A DNA stretch of 64,000 nucleotides, from positions 124,001 through 188,000 of the forward strand of contig NZ_MCGQ01000008.1 of the NCBI RefSeq assembly GCF_002242805.1, read 5' to 3'. A program made the translations under genes and the position numbers. Below the pieces are notes generated by a model. It saw nothing but the letters and a program-made list of their open reading frames with translations. It was not told the DNA's origin and ran no database searches. This DNA comes from Streptomyces diastatochromogenes. Lineage in GTDB: Bacteria > Actinomycetota > Actinomycetes > Streptomycetales > Streptomycetaceae. Each line of letters begins with the position of its first letter. The stretch's first letter is position 1. Positions 25,361 to 34,020 of this stretch are shown here, piece after piece.

Positions 25361-25882
25361 GTGACCAATCGCACCAATGAAGAGGTCTACGAGAAAGTCG
25401 TCGAAGTCAAAACGCTCCTGGCCGGCCGACAGGACACCTGGGTCACCAAAGCGCACTTCGACAAGGCGATCCAAGGCCTCGGCAAACCCGCAGGCGGCAA
25501 AGGGGACGAAAAGAAGAAGGAGGAGGACAAGCCGAGCCTGGTGGAGCAGCTCTCGCCGCTGACCGGCCTGTCCGATGTCATCGGCAACCTGCTCAAGAAG
25601 GAATGGCTTCCGGCCACCGTCGCGGTAGTGGCGACCCTCGGCTTCAACAAGCTCCTCAACTGGGATGTGCTGGGGAAGAAGCTGCTGGACCGAATCGGCC
25701 TGGAACTGAAGAGCGAGAAGTTCTTGGGCGTGGGCTCCGCCCCGAAGCCGGGCGGCCAGGTGGCGGTCAGTCAGATCGACGTGGACCGCCTGAAAAGCAT
25801 GCGCAGTGCCGCCGTCGCCCTCACGCGGTCGCTGAGCGATCTGCACAAGGAGGCCAAGCAGGCCGCGTCCCAGATCGCCTGA
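25361..25882 (+). CDS. Unrecognised protein of the tail locus
   Basis: The 173-residue product starts at a GTG after GGAGGAAAGG. It has an N-terminal amphipathic region (Asn-Glu-Glu-Val-Tyr-Glu-Lys-Val-Val-Glu-Val-Lys-Thr-Leu-Leu), a highly charged Lys/Glu linker (about 47-58), a hydrophobic stretch (Leu-Pro-Ala-Thr-Val-Ala-Val-Val-Ala-Thr-Leu-Gly-Phe, about 83-95) and a C-terminal helix. It could be a membrane-associated or immunity-like protein; no family is recognised. Codon use is less GC-rich than in the flanking tail genes. Confidence 0.65.
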   Translation: MTNRTNEEVYEKVVEVKTLLAGRQDTWVTKAHFDKAIQGLGKPAGGKGDEKKKEEDKPSLVEQLSPLTGLSDVIGNLLKKEWLPATVAVVATLGFNKLLNWDVLGKKLLDRIGLELKSEKFLGVGSAPKPGGQVAVSQIDVDRLKSMRSAAVALTRSLSDLHKEAKQAASQIA

Positions 25883-25926
25883 CCCCCCGATCGGGCCGGT
25901 ACCTCCGGCTCAGGAAGGAGCTTCCC

Positions 25927-26904
25927 GTGTCCCTTGCCAGCAGCCTGGCCACGGCCACCCAGTCCCTCGCCCGCTTCCGCAGTGCCGCCACACAGGCGTC
26001 GTCGTCCGCGCGTCAGCTGCACAGCGCCGCCGCGCAGGGCGGGAAGAGCATCGACTCCATCAAGTCCGCGTCCAAGGGGGCACAGGGCGCCCTCGGCGCG
26101 TCCGTGACCTCGACCGGCAAGTTCAAGACCTCCCTCGACCACCTCAAGTCCTCCTCCAACAACGCCAAGAACGCCCTGCGTGACGTCAAGCGGCAGTCCG
26201 ACGCCGTGGAGAAGTCCGTCGGCGACGCCGGCAAGAAGGCGACGACGAGCGGGACCTCGATGAAGGGGTTCGGTACGGGGCTGAAGGGAGCCACCCTCGC
26301 GCAGAAGGGGCTCAACACCGCCATGAAGGCGAACGCCTTCGGGCTGATCATGACCCTGCTCGCGCCGCTCATCTCGCAGTTCATCAACATGGACAAGATC
26401 TCCGCCGCCCTCGCCAAGGGCGTGAAGTGGGCCTGGAACGCCATCTACGGGGCCATCAAGAACCACGCCGGGCCGATCAAGTCCGTCATGAAGGGCATCA
26501 TCAACGCCTTCACCGCCCTGCCCCGCGCCTACATCAGCGGCCTCAACGCGATGATCGGCGCCCTGAACCGCATCCATGTGAAGATCCCGGGCTGGGTGCC
26601 CCACTTCGGCGGCCGTGAGTTCGGCATCAACCTGCCGATGCTGCCCAACATCCCCGCGCTCGCCCAGGGCGGCATCGTGCCCGCCCGCACCGGCGGCACC
26701 CTCGCGCTGCTCGGCGAGGCCGGCGAGTCCGAGGCCGTCATCCCGCTGTCGAAGCTCGACCGGGTGCTCGGCTCAGGCGGCGGCCTGTACCGCCTGGCCG
26801 CCGCCGTGGAGCGGCTCGCCGAGCGGCCCGTCGTCGTCCAGGTCGACGCGCAGACCATCGCCCGCGCCGTGTTCCTCGGCCAGCGGCAGCTCGCCCGCCG
26901 GTGA
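25927..26904 (+). CDS. Short tail tape measure protein
   Basis: The 325-residue product starts at a GTG after AAGGAG. The first 140 residues are Ser/Ala/Lys-rich coiled helix; hydrophobic segments follow (Ala-Phe-Gly-Leu-Ile-Met-Thr-Leu-Leu-Ala-Pro-Leu). The end carries the typical tape-measure signature Gly-Gly-Ile-Val-Pro-Ala-Arg-Thr-Gly-Gly-Thr-Leu-Ala-Leu-Leu-Gly-Glu-Ala-Gly. Most siphophage tape measures exceed 600 residues, so the tail should be short. Confidence 0.85.
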   Translation: MSLASSLATATQSLARFRSAATQASSSARQLHSAAAQGGKSIDSIKSASKGAQGALGASVTSTGKFKTSLDHLKSSSNNAKNALRDVKRQSDAVEKSVGDAGKKATTSGTSMKGFGTGLKGATLAQKGLNTAMKANAFGLIMTLLAPLISQFINMDKISAALAKGVKWAWNAIYGAIKNHAGPIKSVMKGIINAFTALPRAYISGLNAMIGALNRIHVKIPGWVPHFGGREFGINLPMLPNIPALAQGGIVPARTGGTLALLGEAGESEAVIPLSKLDRVLGSGGGLYRLAAAVERLAERPVVVQVDAQTIARAVFLGQRQLARR

Positions 26905-26931
26905 CAACCGGCCCTCAACAAGGAGGAGTTC

Positions 26932-27768
26932 ATGGGCAACCTCTGGATCGGCCCGCCCGGCGCCCTGTACGAGATCGACCGGGCGGCCAAGTCGTTCGAG
27001 CGCGCCGCCGACCTCGGCGTCACCGAGTTCAAGGCGCTCTCCGGCCGGATCACCCTCACCCGCACCGCGCCGCCCGTCCGCCGGGTCAAGCTGAGCTGGG
27101 ACATGCTGGAGCCGCAGACCGCGCGCGTCCTCGACCGGCTCGCCCGCCGTGTCGACGGCGGCGGCAACGGCGTCGGCCCGCTCGTGCTGATCGACCCCGC
27201 CGCCGGCAACGTCCTGGAGCCCGCGCAGGCCACGGGCCGGGGGCCGGCCGGGGCGAGCGGGCTCGCGCAGTGGTTCAGGGTGTCGGCCACCGGAGCCGTC
27301 ACGGAGACCACCCCCGGCGTCTTCGCGTTCACCGCCGCCGACGCCACCGGCCAGGTCGCCTGGCGCTGCGTGCCGTGGAGCGGGAACTTCCCGGCCGCCG
27401 CCGGGCTGCGGGTGTCCTTCCGCGCCCCGACCGCGTTCGCCGCCCTCGGCACGGTGTCCGTCGGCATCGACTTCAAGAAGGCCGACGGGACGTATCTCAG
27501 TTCGACGTCGACGACGGGGCCGTACGTGACGGCCACCGTGCCCGCGGGCGCCACCCACCTCACCCCCACCGCCAAGACCGGCGCCGCCGGCGCCTACTCC
27601 CTCGCCGGCGCCTGCCTGACGTACGGCGGTGACGGCGCCGCCGACGACGTCCCCGGGGACGGGCTGCCCAAGCTGGCCGTCACCGGCTACTCGGACACCC
27701 CGGGCCGCCCGCTGCCGTACCGGAACGTCGGCGTCGACCTGGTGGAGGTGACCGGTGCAACGGGCTGA
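26932..27768 (+). CDS. Distal tail (Dit-like) protein
   Basis: The 278-residue product begins at an ATG after AAGGAGG. Its first third (Asn-Leu-Trp-Ile-Gly-Pro-Pro-Gly) resembles actinophage proteins directly after the tape measure; the centre (about 115-200) is a jelly-roll-like carbohydrate-binding stretch. It would link the tube to the tip. It overlaps the hub gene by 14 bp. Confidence 0.72.
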   Translation: MGNLWIGPPGALYEIDRAAKSFERAADLGVTEFKALSGRITLTRTAPPVRRVKLSWDMLEPQTARVLDRLARRVDGGGNGVGPLVLIDPAAGNVLEPAQATGRGPAGASGLAQWFRVSATGAVTETTPGVFAFTAADATGQVAWRCVPWSGNFPAAAGLRVSFRAPTAFAALGTVSVGIDFKKADGTYLSSTSTTGPYVTATVPAGATHLTPTAKTGAAGAYSLAGACLTYGGDGAADDVPGDGLPKLAVTGYSDTPGRPLPYRNVGVDLVEVTGATG

Positions 27769-30148
27769 CCAGACGACGAAGAACGCCCTCGCGGCAGGTG
27801 AGCGCACCGTCACGCACACCACCCGGCTGGGCGGCCGGGACGTCTCCGCGCAGGTGCAGTCCTGGCAGGTCGAGCGGTCGTACGCGACCGACCTGCCGGC
27901 CGCTATGCGCGCCTTCTCGGGCAGTTCGGCCGCCCAGCTCACCCTGCAGCTCGGCGGTGACGGCACCCAGCCGGCCCCCGCGCTCTACTCGCCGTGGGCG
28001 CCGCACGCCACCGGCGACCTGGCCCGCCCCGGCCAGACCGTCGTGCACGAGGCGGGCGTGGGCGGCGGCGGCACGCTGCCCGTCTTCCGCGGCACCCTGC
28101 GCAACCGCAGCGCCGCCTCCGGCACCGACAGCGTGCAGCTCACCGCCCTGGACGGCGCCGAGCGGCTGCGCGCACCGGCCGAACTCCCGCGCCCGTACAC
28201 GGGGTTGTACTGGGGCCGGCCGGTCGCCACCGCCACCTGGTGCGTCGACGAGCTGCTGCGCCAGGCCGGGATCCTCACCTCGCCCCCGCCCCGCGCGGAC
28301 CGGTTCACCGCGGGCCAGCCGCTGAGCCTGGTGCACGCCACCCTGCACGGCGGGTTCGCGACCCCCTTCGGCATGCCGGAGGACCTGCCGGACCCGCGCC
28401 ACTACACCTGGTCGCGGGCCGGTGCGCCGTTCGAGATGGCGCTGGTGCCCAAGGGGCTGCCGCCCGGCGAGAGCGGGGTGACGGCCTCCTGGTTCCCGCG
28501 CAGCCGGGTCACCGTGCCGGGCAGCCGGCTGTTCGTCGAGGCGTGGGTGAACAACGCGGTCGGCATCGGTGACACCGTCCGCCTGGACGTCGACCTGAAC
28601 CGCACCGGCACCGGGGTCGGCACGCTCTCCCTCGCCCTGGACTTCGTCAAGGGGCAGGCCGTCGTCTGGTCGCTCAGCAGCGATGTCTCCGTGCCGGGCA
28701 GCGGTCTGGTCTGGAGCGACAACGGCACCGCGATGAAGACGCAGCGGGGCGTGTGGCACGTCGGCGTGTTCCTCGACCTGACCACGGTCAGCGGGAGCAG
28801 CGCGCTGCCCGTCGTCCGCCCGGTCATGACCGCCCCGGACGGCACGACATGGACCGGCGCCACCGGGTCCTTCACGCTCACCAGCGGACCGCAGCCGGTC
28901 TCCGAACTGCGCAAGGTGCGCCTGGTGACCACCATGGCCGTGGAGAACGTACAGGTCACCAGCGGTCTCGCGGCGGTGCCGTCGGCGAGCGAGTTCTCCC
29001 AGGCCGGCACCTGGACGAAGACCGGCGAGCTGGACGAGGCGATCCTGCCGCTGCGCACGGTCCCCAAGGTGTCGGGCTCGCAGTGGGAGGCGCTCGGGCA
29101 GATCGCCAAGGCGAGCATGTCGACGGCCGAGCTGGACGAGCGCGGCCGGTTCCGGTGGCGCAACTTCACCCGGTTCGCGACCGTGCCCAAGGAGGCCGAC
29201 CTGACCCTGACGTCGGTGCGGGACATCGCCGCGCTCACCGTCACCGAGGAGATCGACGCCTGCCGCAACTTCTGTGTGCAGCCCGCCAAGGACTACGGCG
29301 CGGTGGGGCTGGTCGCCGGGGACGCGGTCGTCGACAGCCTGGTCCGGGAGATCCCCGGCAGCGGCACCCTCACCGTCTCGTACACCTTCGGCGAGGACGA
29401 ACTGGACATCGGGCCGCCGGACACGGACGACGACAGCGTGATCTCCTCCGGCTCCAACTTCCGGGTGTCCGCCTCGCGGGCGGCCGGGGCGCCGGCGATC
29501 AAGGGCGCGGTGGACGCGATGGTGCGCCGCGAGGACGGCACGATCGTGCTGCGGCTGACCAACCGCACCGCCCAGACGCTGTACACGGTCACGCAGAAGG
29601 GCGAGCCGTCCATCCGCATCGTCCCGCTCCGGCCGGACAAGGATCCGGTGGAGCGGCAGGCGGTGTCGTACGTCTCCGGCTCGGCGAGCGAACGCTGGTA
29701 CGGCCGCCAGGAGTTCTACGGCGACGCCAGCGACTGGGTGCAGGACGTGACGGCGGCGCGGCAGCTGGCGGACGCGATGCGGGCCGCGGGCGAGTACCCG
29801 GTGCCCGTGTTCGGGGACGTCCAGGTGCTCTACGACCCGCGGATCCAGCTCGGCGACGTCGTACGCCTCGTGGACACCGCCGGGGCCGCGCTGGACACGC
29901 TCGCCTGGGTCGTGGGCATCACCACCGCCGCGTCCCCGGAGGGCGGGGTCCAGCAGACCCTCAGCCTGCGCGGAGTCCGCGCGAACGACGTCCCCCAGGA
30001 CACCGGCCTCACCCCGGACACCCCCGCCCTGCCCTCCCCGGCCCCGGCCGCCACCTACGCCGACGTCACCAGGACCTACGCCACCCTCGCGGACCTGCTC
30101 GTGGCCAACGCCACCTGGAACGACGTGAAGGAGACGGCACTTGCCTGA
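27755..30148 (+). CDS. Large minor tail / baseplate hub (Tal-like) protein
   Basis: The 797-residue product starts at a GTG inside the previous gene. The N-terminal 200 residues and C-terminal half look like hub (gp27/Tal) domains, with an inserted beta-rich domain at about 200-400 that may bind glycan. No peptidase or lysozyme motif is seen. It should form the tail tip and may contact the receptor. Confidence 0.75.
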   Translation: MQRADQTTKNALAAGERTVTHTTRLGGRDVSAQVQSWQVERSYATDLPAAMRAFSGSSAAQLTLQLGGDGTQPAPALYSPWAPHATGDLARPGQTVVHEAGVGGGGTLPVFRGTLRNRSAASGTDSVQLTALDGAERLRAPAELPRPYTGLYWGRPVATATWCVDELLRQAGILTSPPPRADRFTAGQPLSLVHATLHGGFATPFGMPEDLPDPRHYTWSRAGAPFEMALVPKGLPPGESGVTASWFPRSRVTVPGSRLFVEAWVNNAVGIGDTVRLDVDLNRTGTGVGTLSLALDFVKGQAVVWSLSSDVSVPGSGLVWSDNGTAMKTQRGVWHVGVFLDLTTVSGSSALPVVRPVMTAPDGTTWTGATGSFTLTSGPQPVSELRKVRLVTTMAVENVQVTSGLAAVPSASEFSQAGTWTKTGELDEAILPLRTVPKVSGSQWEALGQIAKASMSTAELDERGRFRWRNFTRFATVPKEADLTLTSVRDIAALTVTEEIDACRNFCVQPAKDYGAVGLVAGDAVVDSLVREIPGSGTLTVSYTFGEDELDIGPPDTDDDSVISSGSNFRVSASRAAGAPAIKGAVDAMVRREDGTIVLRLTNRTAQTLYTVTQKGEPSIRIVPLRPDKDPVERQAVSYVSGSASERWYGRQEFYGDASDWVQDVTAARQLADAMRAAGEYPVPVFGDVQVLYDPRIQLGDVVRLVDTAGAALDTLAWVVGITTAASPEGGVQQTLSLRGVRANDVPQDTGLTPDTPALPSPAPAATYADVTRTYATLADLLVANATWNDVKETALA

Positions 30149-30213
30149 ATCCACGCCGGGGCCGGTGCCGGTACAGCCTCCGTCCGCCCCGCCCGACCTT
30201 CAGGAGCCCCCAC

Positions 30214-30399
30214 ATGTCTGAGACCCCGCCCGAGCCACTGCCCGTACAACCCCCGCCCGAGCTGCTCGCCGAGCTCGCCGAGGCCGCCGCGCCCGGTCCC
30301 GATCCCGATGAGGCGCCGCCGGCCGCGGATGACGGCCTGCTCACGGTCGTCGTCGACGGTCCCGTCCAGTCCGCGCTCGTACCCGAGGAGCCCGCATGA
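30214..30399 (+). CDS. Small acidic Pro-rich protein of the tail locus
   Basis: The 61-residue product starts at an ATG after CAGGAG. It is rich in Pro, Glu and Ala with a Val-Val-Val-Asp-Gly-Pro-Val near the end. It overlaps the fibre gene by 4 bp (ATGA). No family is recognised; its place suggests a small tip or fibre-attachment protein. Confidence 0.6.
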   Translation: MSETPPEPLPVQPPPELLAELAEAAAPGPDPDEAPPAADDGLLTVVVDGPVQSALVPEEPA

Positions 30400-31046
30400 G
30401 CACCCAGTACACCCCGCTGAGCAGCCTTCCCTACCCGCAGGCGACCGACCCGGCCGATCTGCCCGCCCACCTCAAGGCGCTCGCCGACGCGCTCGACGGA
30501 CGTACCGTGCTGCGCTTCGCGGACGCCGCCGCGCGCGACGCCAAGGTGACCAGCCCGGTCGCCGGGATGCTCGCCTGGATCGGCACCCCGGGCCGGCTGA
30601 TGTACTACACGGGTTCGGCCTGGGTGCCCGCCGCCCCGAGCCCGGTCTACAAGATCAACCTCGATGCGGGCGACACGACCACGGCGACGTACACCGAGAC
30701 CCTCAACAACGCGGTCGGCGACCCGATGGCGGCCTCGTTCACCGCACCCGCCTCCGGCCAGGTCCTCGTCACCATCGGCGGCTACCTCTGGTCGTCGGTG
30801 GCCAACTACTCCTCCTTCATGTCGGCCAACATCCGCAACTCCTCCAACACGGTGGTGCTGGCGGCCGACGACAACCGGGCCGCGCTCCTCAACAGCACCT
30901 CCAAGGCGTCGGTGTCCGCCCAGTTCCTGGTCACCGGCCTGACCCCGGGCGCCACCTACACCGGCACCCCCGCCTACCGCTCGGGCGCGACCACCAACAC
31001 GGCCAACTTCGACAGCCGGTTCATCCGCATCGACCCGATCCCCTAG
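30396..31046 (+). CDS. Tail fibre / receptor-binding-like protein
   Basis: The 216-residue product has an N-terminal attachment-type segment (Leu-Pro-Tyr-Pro-Gln-Ala-Thr-Asp), a Gly-Arg-Leu-Met-Tyr-Tyr-Thr-Gly-Ser-Ala-Trp motif common in tail fibres, and a beta-rich C-terminal domain of about 125 residues. By place and pattern it is the likely target-recognition protein and thus the best candidate for determining killing spectrum. Confidence 0.7.
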   Translation: MSTQYTPLSSLPYPQATDPADLPAHLKALADALDGRTVLRFADAAARDAKVTSPVAGMLAWIGTPGRLMYYTGSAWVPAAPSPVYKINLDAGDTTTATYTETLNNAVGDPMAASFTAPASGQVLVTIGGYLWSSVANYSSFMSANIRNSSNTVVLAADDNRAALLNSTSKASVSAQFLVTGLTPGATYTGTPAYRSGATTNTANFDSRFIRIDPIP

Positions 31047-31066
31047 AACCACCGGGAGATCCGCCC

Positions 31067-31909
31067 ATGGCAACACCTCTGTCCGCCGACGCCTTCGTCC
31101 GCGCCCTGCGCGACGAAGGCGTCGCCCTACGCGAGCACGCCGACTGGCGTACCCACAACCGCAACCACAAGGGCCCCTGGGGCCCGGTCCACGGCGTGAT
31201 GCTGCACCACACCGCCGGCACCGACAGCCTCCGCCTGTGCCGGGACGGCACCGCGGCGCTGCCCGGCCCGCTCTGCGTCGGCCTGGTCACCAAGGACGGC
31301 ACGGTCCACCTGGTGGGCTACGGCCGCACCAACCACGCCGGCGCGGGCTCCACCGCGGTCCTGGCCGCGGTACGCGCCGAGCGGACCCCGCTGCCCGCCC
31401 CCGGCCCGGACGCCGTGGACGGCAACTCCTGCTTCTACGGCTTCGAGATCGAGAACCTGGGCACCGGCCGCGACCCGTACCCGCCCGCCCAACTCGCCGC
31501 CGTGGAACGCCTGTCGGCGGCCCTGTGCCGCGCCCACGGCTGGTCCGCCGCGAGCGTGGTCGGCCACCGGGAGTGGACCCGCCGCAAGATCGACCCGTCC
31601 TTCTCGATGCCGGGCATGCGCACCCGCGTCGAGGCCCGCCTGGGCCTGCGCCCGGTGCCGTACGAACCCTTCCCGGGCGCCGCCTACTTCGTGCCCGGCC
31701 GCCGCGGCGCCCTGGTCACGGCGGTCGGCGAGCGCCTGGTCGCCGAGGGATGCGGACGCTACGCGGTGGGCCCCGGCCCGGTGTGGGGCGAGGCCGACGT
31801 CCGCTCGTACGCCGCGTGGCAGCGCAAGCTCGGCTACACGGGTGCCGCCGCCGACGGGGTTCCGGGCCGGGCGAGCTGGGACCGGCTGCGGGTGCCGCGC
31901 ACGAGCTGA
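31067..31909 (+). CDS. N-acetylmuramoyl-L-alanine amidase (endolysin)
   Basis: The 280-residue product has an N-terminal Amidase_2 domain with zinc ligands in Met-Leu-His-His-Thr-Ala-Gly (about 45) and Val-Val-Gly-His-Arg-Glu-Trp (about 165), plus Lys-Ile-Asp-Pro. A C-terminal peptidoglycan-binding-like domain includes Tyr-Ala-Ala-Trp-Gln-Arg-Lys-Leu-Gly-Tyr. No signal peptide is present, so it depends on the holin that follows. Confidence 0.9.
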   Translation: MATPLSADAFVRALRDEGVALREHADWRTHNRNHKGPWGPVHGVMLHHTAGTDSLRLCRDGTAALPGPLCVGLVTKDGTVHLVGYGRTNHAGAGSTAVLAAVRAERTPLPAPGPDAVDGNSCFYGFEIENLGTGRDPYPPAQLAAVERLSAALCRAHGWSAASVVGHREWTRRKIDPSFSMPGMRTRVEARLGLRPVPYEPFPGAAYFVPGRRGALVTAVGERLVAEGCGRYAVGPGPVWGEADVRSYAAWQRKLGYTGAAADGVPGRASWDRLRVPRTS

Positions 31910-31921
31910 GGAGGCCGACCG

Positions 31922-32152
31922 ATGACCGACGCCACGCGCCGCACCCTCCGGACGGCCGTACAGACCCTCGTCGCCCTCGTACCGCTGCTCGCCGGGGAAC
32001 CCGCGGCCCGCGACGCCCCCGCGGTCGCCGGCGTGGTGGCGGTCGCCGCCGCGCTGACCCGCCTGATGTCCCTCCCGGAGGTGGAACGGCTGCTGCCTTC
32101 CTGGCTGCGCGGGGAGGAGTGCGAGAAGGCGTCCGAGAAGGAGTCGCCGTGA
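31922..32152 (+). CDS. Holin-like membrane protein
   Basis: The 76-residue product has two hydrophobic segments (Ala-Val-Gln-Thr-Leu-Val-Ala-Leu-Val-Pro-Leu-Leu and Val-Ala-Gly-Val-Val-Ala-Val-Ala-Ala-Ala-Leu) and a charged Glu/Lys tail, the form of small actinophage holins. It is 12 bp after the endolysin gene and overlaps the next gene by 4 bp. Confidence 0.8.
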   Translation: MTDATRRTLRTAVQTLVALVPLLAGEPAARDAPAVAGVVAVAAALTRLMSLPEVERLLPSWLRGEECEKASEKESP

Positions 32153-32403
32153 CCACCCGTGAAGCGGAAGGAGTCGCCCTGGAACTCGAACGCCTCCGCC
32201 GCTCGGTCGACGTCGGCTTCGCCACCACCCGCGGTGACCTGGCCCTCCTCCTCCAGCGCGCCGACCAGACCGACAAGACCCTCGGCGACCACGAGGACCG
32301 CCTCGACGCCCTCGAACGCACCCGCTGGCCCCTGCCGTCCCTGGCGGCACTGACCTCGTGCGCGGCCCTCGCCCTGACCCTGTGGGAGGCGGCCCGCAGA
32401 TGA
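32149..32403 (+). CDS. Small lysis-cassette membrane protein
   Basis: The 84-residue product starts at a GTG overlapping the holin stop. It has a coiled-coil (about 5-60) and one C-terminal membrane helix (Leu-Ala-Ala-Leu-Thr-Ser-Cys-Ala-Ala-Leu-Ala-Leu-Thr-Leu-Trp). It may be a second holin or antiholin. A strong terminator follows. Confidence 0.75.
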   Translation: MTTREAEGVALELERLRRSVDVGFATTRGDLALLLQRADQTDKTLGDHEDRLDALERTRWPLPSLAALTSCAALALTLWEAARR

Positions 32404-32410
32404 CCCGCCC

Positions 32411-32444
32411 CGGCGCCCCCTGCCCTCCCCGGCAGGGGGCGCCG
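32411..32444 (+). terminator. Terminator of the tail operon
   Basis: CGGCGCCCCCTGCC (32411-32424) pairs perfectly with 32431-32444, loop CTCCCC. It begins 7 bases after the last lysis gene and marks the right edge of the tail locus. Confidence 0.9.
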
Positions 32445-32541
32445 CCGCGTGACCGATCCCGCACCCCCCGCCCCTTACCCCGCCACTCGAACACGTGCAT
32501 CATTGCGAGGTTGTTGGGCGAGGCTGCTGACGAGGTGAACG

Positions 32542-33825
32542 GTGCGCGTGCGAAGAGGCGGGATGTCCACGGCGGCCCTCTGCGGCACCCTGCTCCTCGC
32601 CGCCTGCGGCCCCACCGCCCCGGACGCCGGCCACGCCACCCCCACCCGCATCGCCGACGCCCCCGCCCGGCTCCCCGTCCCGCACGGCAAGGGCAGCCGT
32701 ACCCCCGACGACTTCAACGGCGACGGTCACCGCGACCTCGTCCTCAATGACCTGGTCAAAGAGCAGCGGCACGCCGACGACGCCGGCATCGGGATCGTCT
32801 ACGGCGGCCCGCACGGACTCACGCCCGGCGCCCGGCAGTTGCTCAGCCCCAAGAAGCAGGCGGCGCCCACCAAGGGGCAACTTCCCGCCGTCTTCGGCGC
32901 GGAGGAGAGCTGCGACCTGGACGGCGACGGCTTCACCGACCTCATCGTCTCGACCGACCCGCCGTACGACGGCCAGGGCCGGCCCCCGGTGCCGTTGCAG
33001 ATCCTCTTCGGCTCCCCCGCAGGCCTGACCGGCCGCGCCGTCAAACTGACCGTCCCGGACCGGGCCCGCTTCGGCAACGACTGGCCGGACCAGCCGGTGT
33101 GCGGCGACTTCGACGGGGACGGGAAGAAGGACCTGGTGCTGCACGCGTCCGGGGGCAGGCTGTCGTACCTGCGCGGCCCGTTCAGCCGAAAGGGCGCCCC
33201 GCGCGCGGCCGGCGCACCCCTGCCCTCTCCCGGCGAGGTGCCCACCGGCCCCGCGGCCGACGTCGACGGCGACGGCTACGACGACCTGGTCGTCCGTACG
33301 GCGGAAGGCACCGGAACCTCGGCCGTGGTCCTCGGCGGCCCCGCCGGCCCGACGCGCACCGGAGCCGTCCTGCCCACCGGTGCCGACGTCGCCCTGGGCC
33401 GCTTCGGCAGGGGCAGGGCGCTGGACGCGGCGGTCGGGGGCACGGGGGAAACGTCCCTGCGCTACGACCTTCCGGCGGCCACACGGGCCGGCCTCGCCAC
33501 CCCGGGCTCGATGCTCGACGCCGCCGACTTCGACGGCGACGGCCGCGACGAACTCGTCTCCAGCGCCTCCCGGCTGCGCCTCTTCCGCGCCGGTACGGCC
33601 GGCCTGTCGACGAAGGGCGCGCTCACCGTCGTACCGCCCGCGCCCGGCACGACCCGCGTCCTCGCGGCCGGCGACTTCGACGGGGACGGGCGGGCGGACC
33701 TGGTGGTGCGGACGTACCGGGGCGAGACGCGGGACACGGTCGCCGTGTACCGGGGGACGAAGCGGGGGCTGCTCGAAGCGAAGCCGGCGGTGACCTTCTC
33801 CAGCTCGGCGTTCCTCGCGCCGTAG
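32542..33825 (+). CDS. FG-GAP/VCBS repeat lipoprotein
   Basis: The 427-residue precursor has a lipobox (Leu-Leu-Ala-Ala-Cys, Cys near residue 22). Repeats with the calcium-binding pattern Asp-Xaa-Asp/Asn-Gly-Asp-Gly-Xaa-Xaa-Asp recur about every 60 residues, forming an integrin-like beta-propeller. It is the first of four related proteins on this strand and the only lipoprotein. Ligand unknown. Confidence 0.82.
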   Translation: MRVRRGGMSTAALCGTLLLAACGPTAPDAGHATPTRIADAPARLPVPHGKGSRTPDDFNGDGHRDLVLNDLVKEQRHADDAGIGIVYGGPHGLTPGARQLLSPKKQAAPTKGQLPAVFGAEESCDLDGDGFTDLIVSTDPPYDGQGRPPVPLQILFGSPAGLTGRAVKLTVPDRARFGNDWPDQPVCGDFDGDGKKDLVLHASGGRLSYLRGPFSRKGAPRAAGAPLPSPGEVPTGPAADVDGDGYDDLVVRTAEGTGTSAVVLGGPAGPTRTGAVLPTGADVALGRFGRGRALDAAVGGTGETSLRYDLPAATRAGLATPGSMLDAADFDGDGRDELVSSASRLRLFRAGTAGLSTKGALTVVPPAPGTTRVLAAGDFDGDGRADLVVRTYRGETRDTVAVYRGTKRGLLEAKPAVTFSSSAFLAP

Positions 33826-34020
33826 CCGTCGCCCCTCAGGTCACAACAGTCTCAAGAATTTACCGAACTCCTGTACAACCCTTACGCCCCGACGCCGGTC
33901 TCCTGATCGCCGAACGCTCCGTGAACCGCGGGACAACCCGCGGCGAACACGGACGTTCGCACCCCATCGACTGCGGGATGCCCCGCCAGGCATCCCCCCG
34001 CATGCCGCAGGAGAACCAGC

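Noticed and set aside
27680..30154. Minus-strand open frame of 824 codons opposite the hub gene
   Set aside because: It has the Arg/Gly/Val composition of an antisense frame; the plus strand carries a coupled tail gene with the proper start.
19673..32403. Ordinary prophage
   Set aside because: No integrase, head, portal, terminase or replication genes are visible and both edges lead into host genes.
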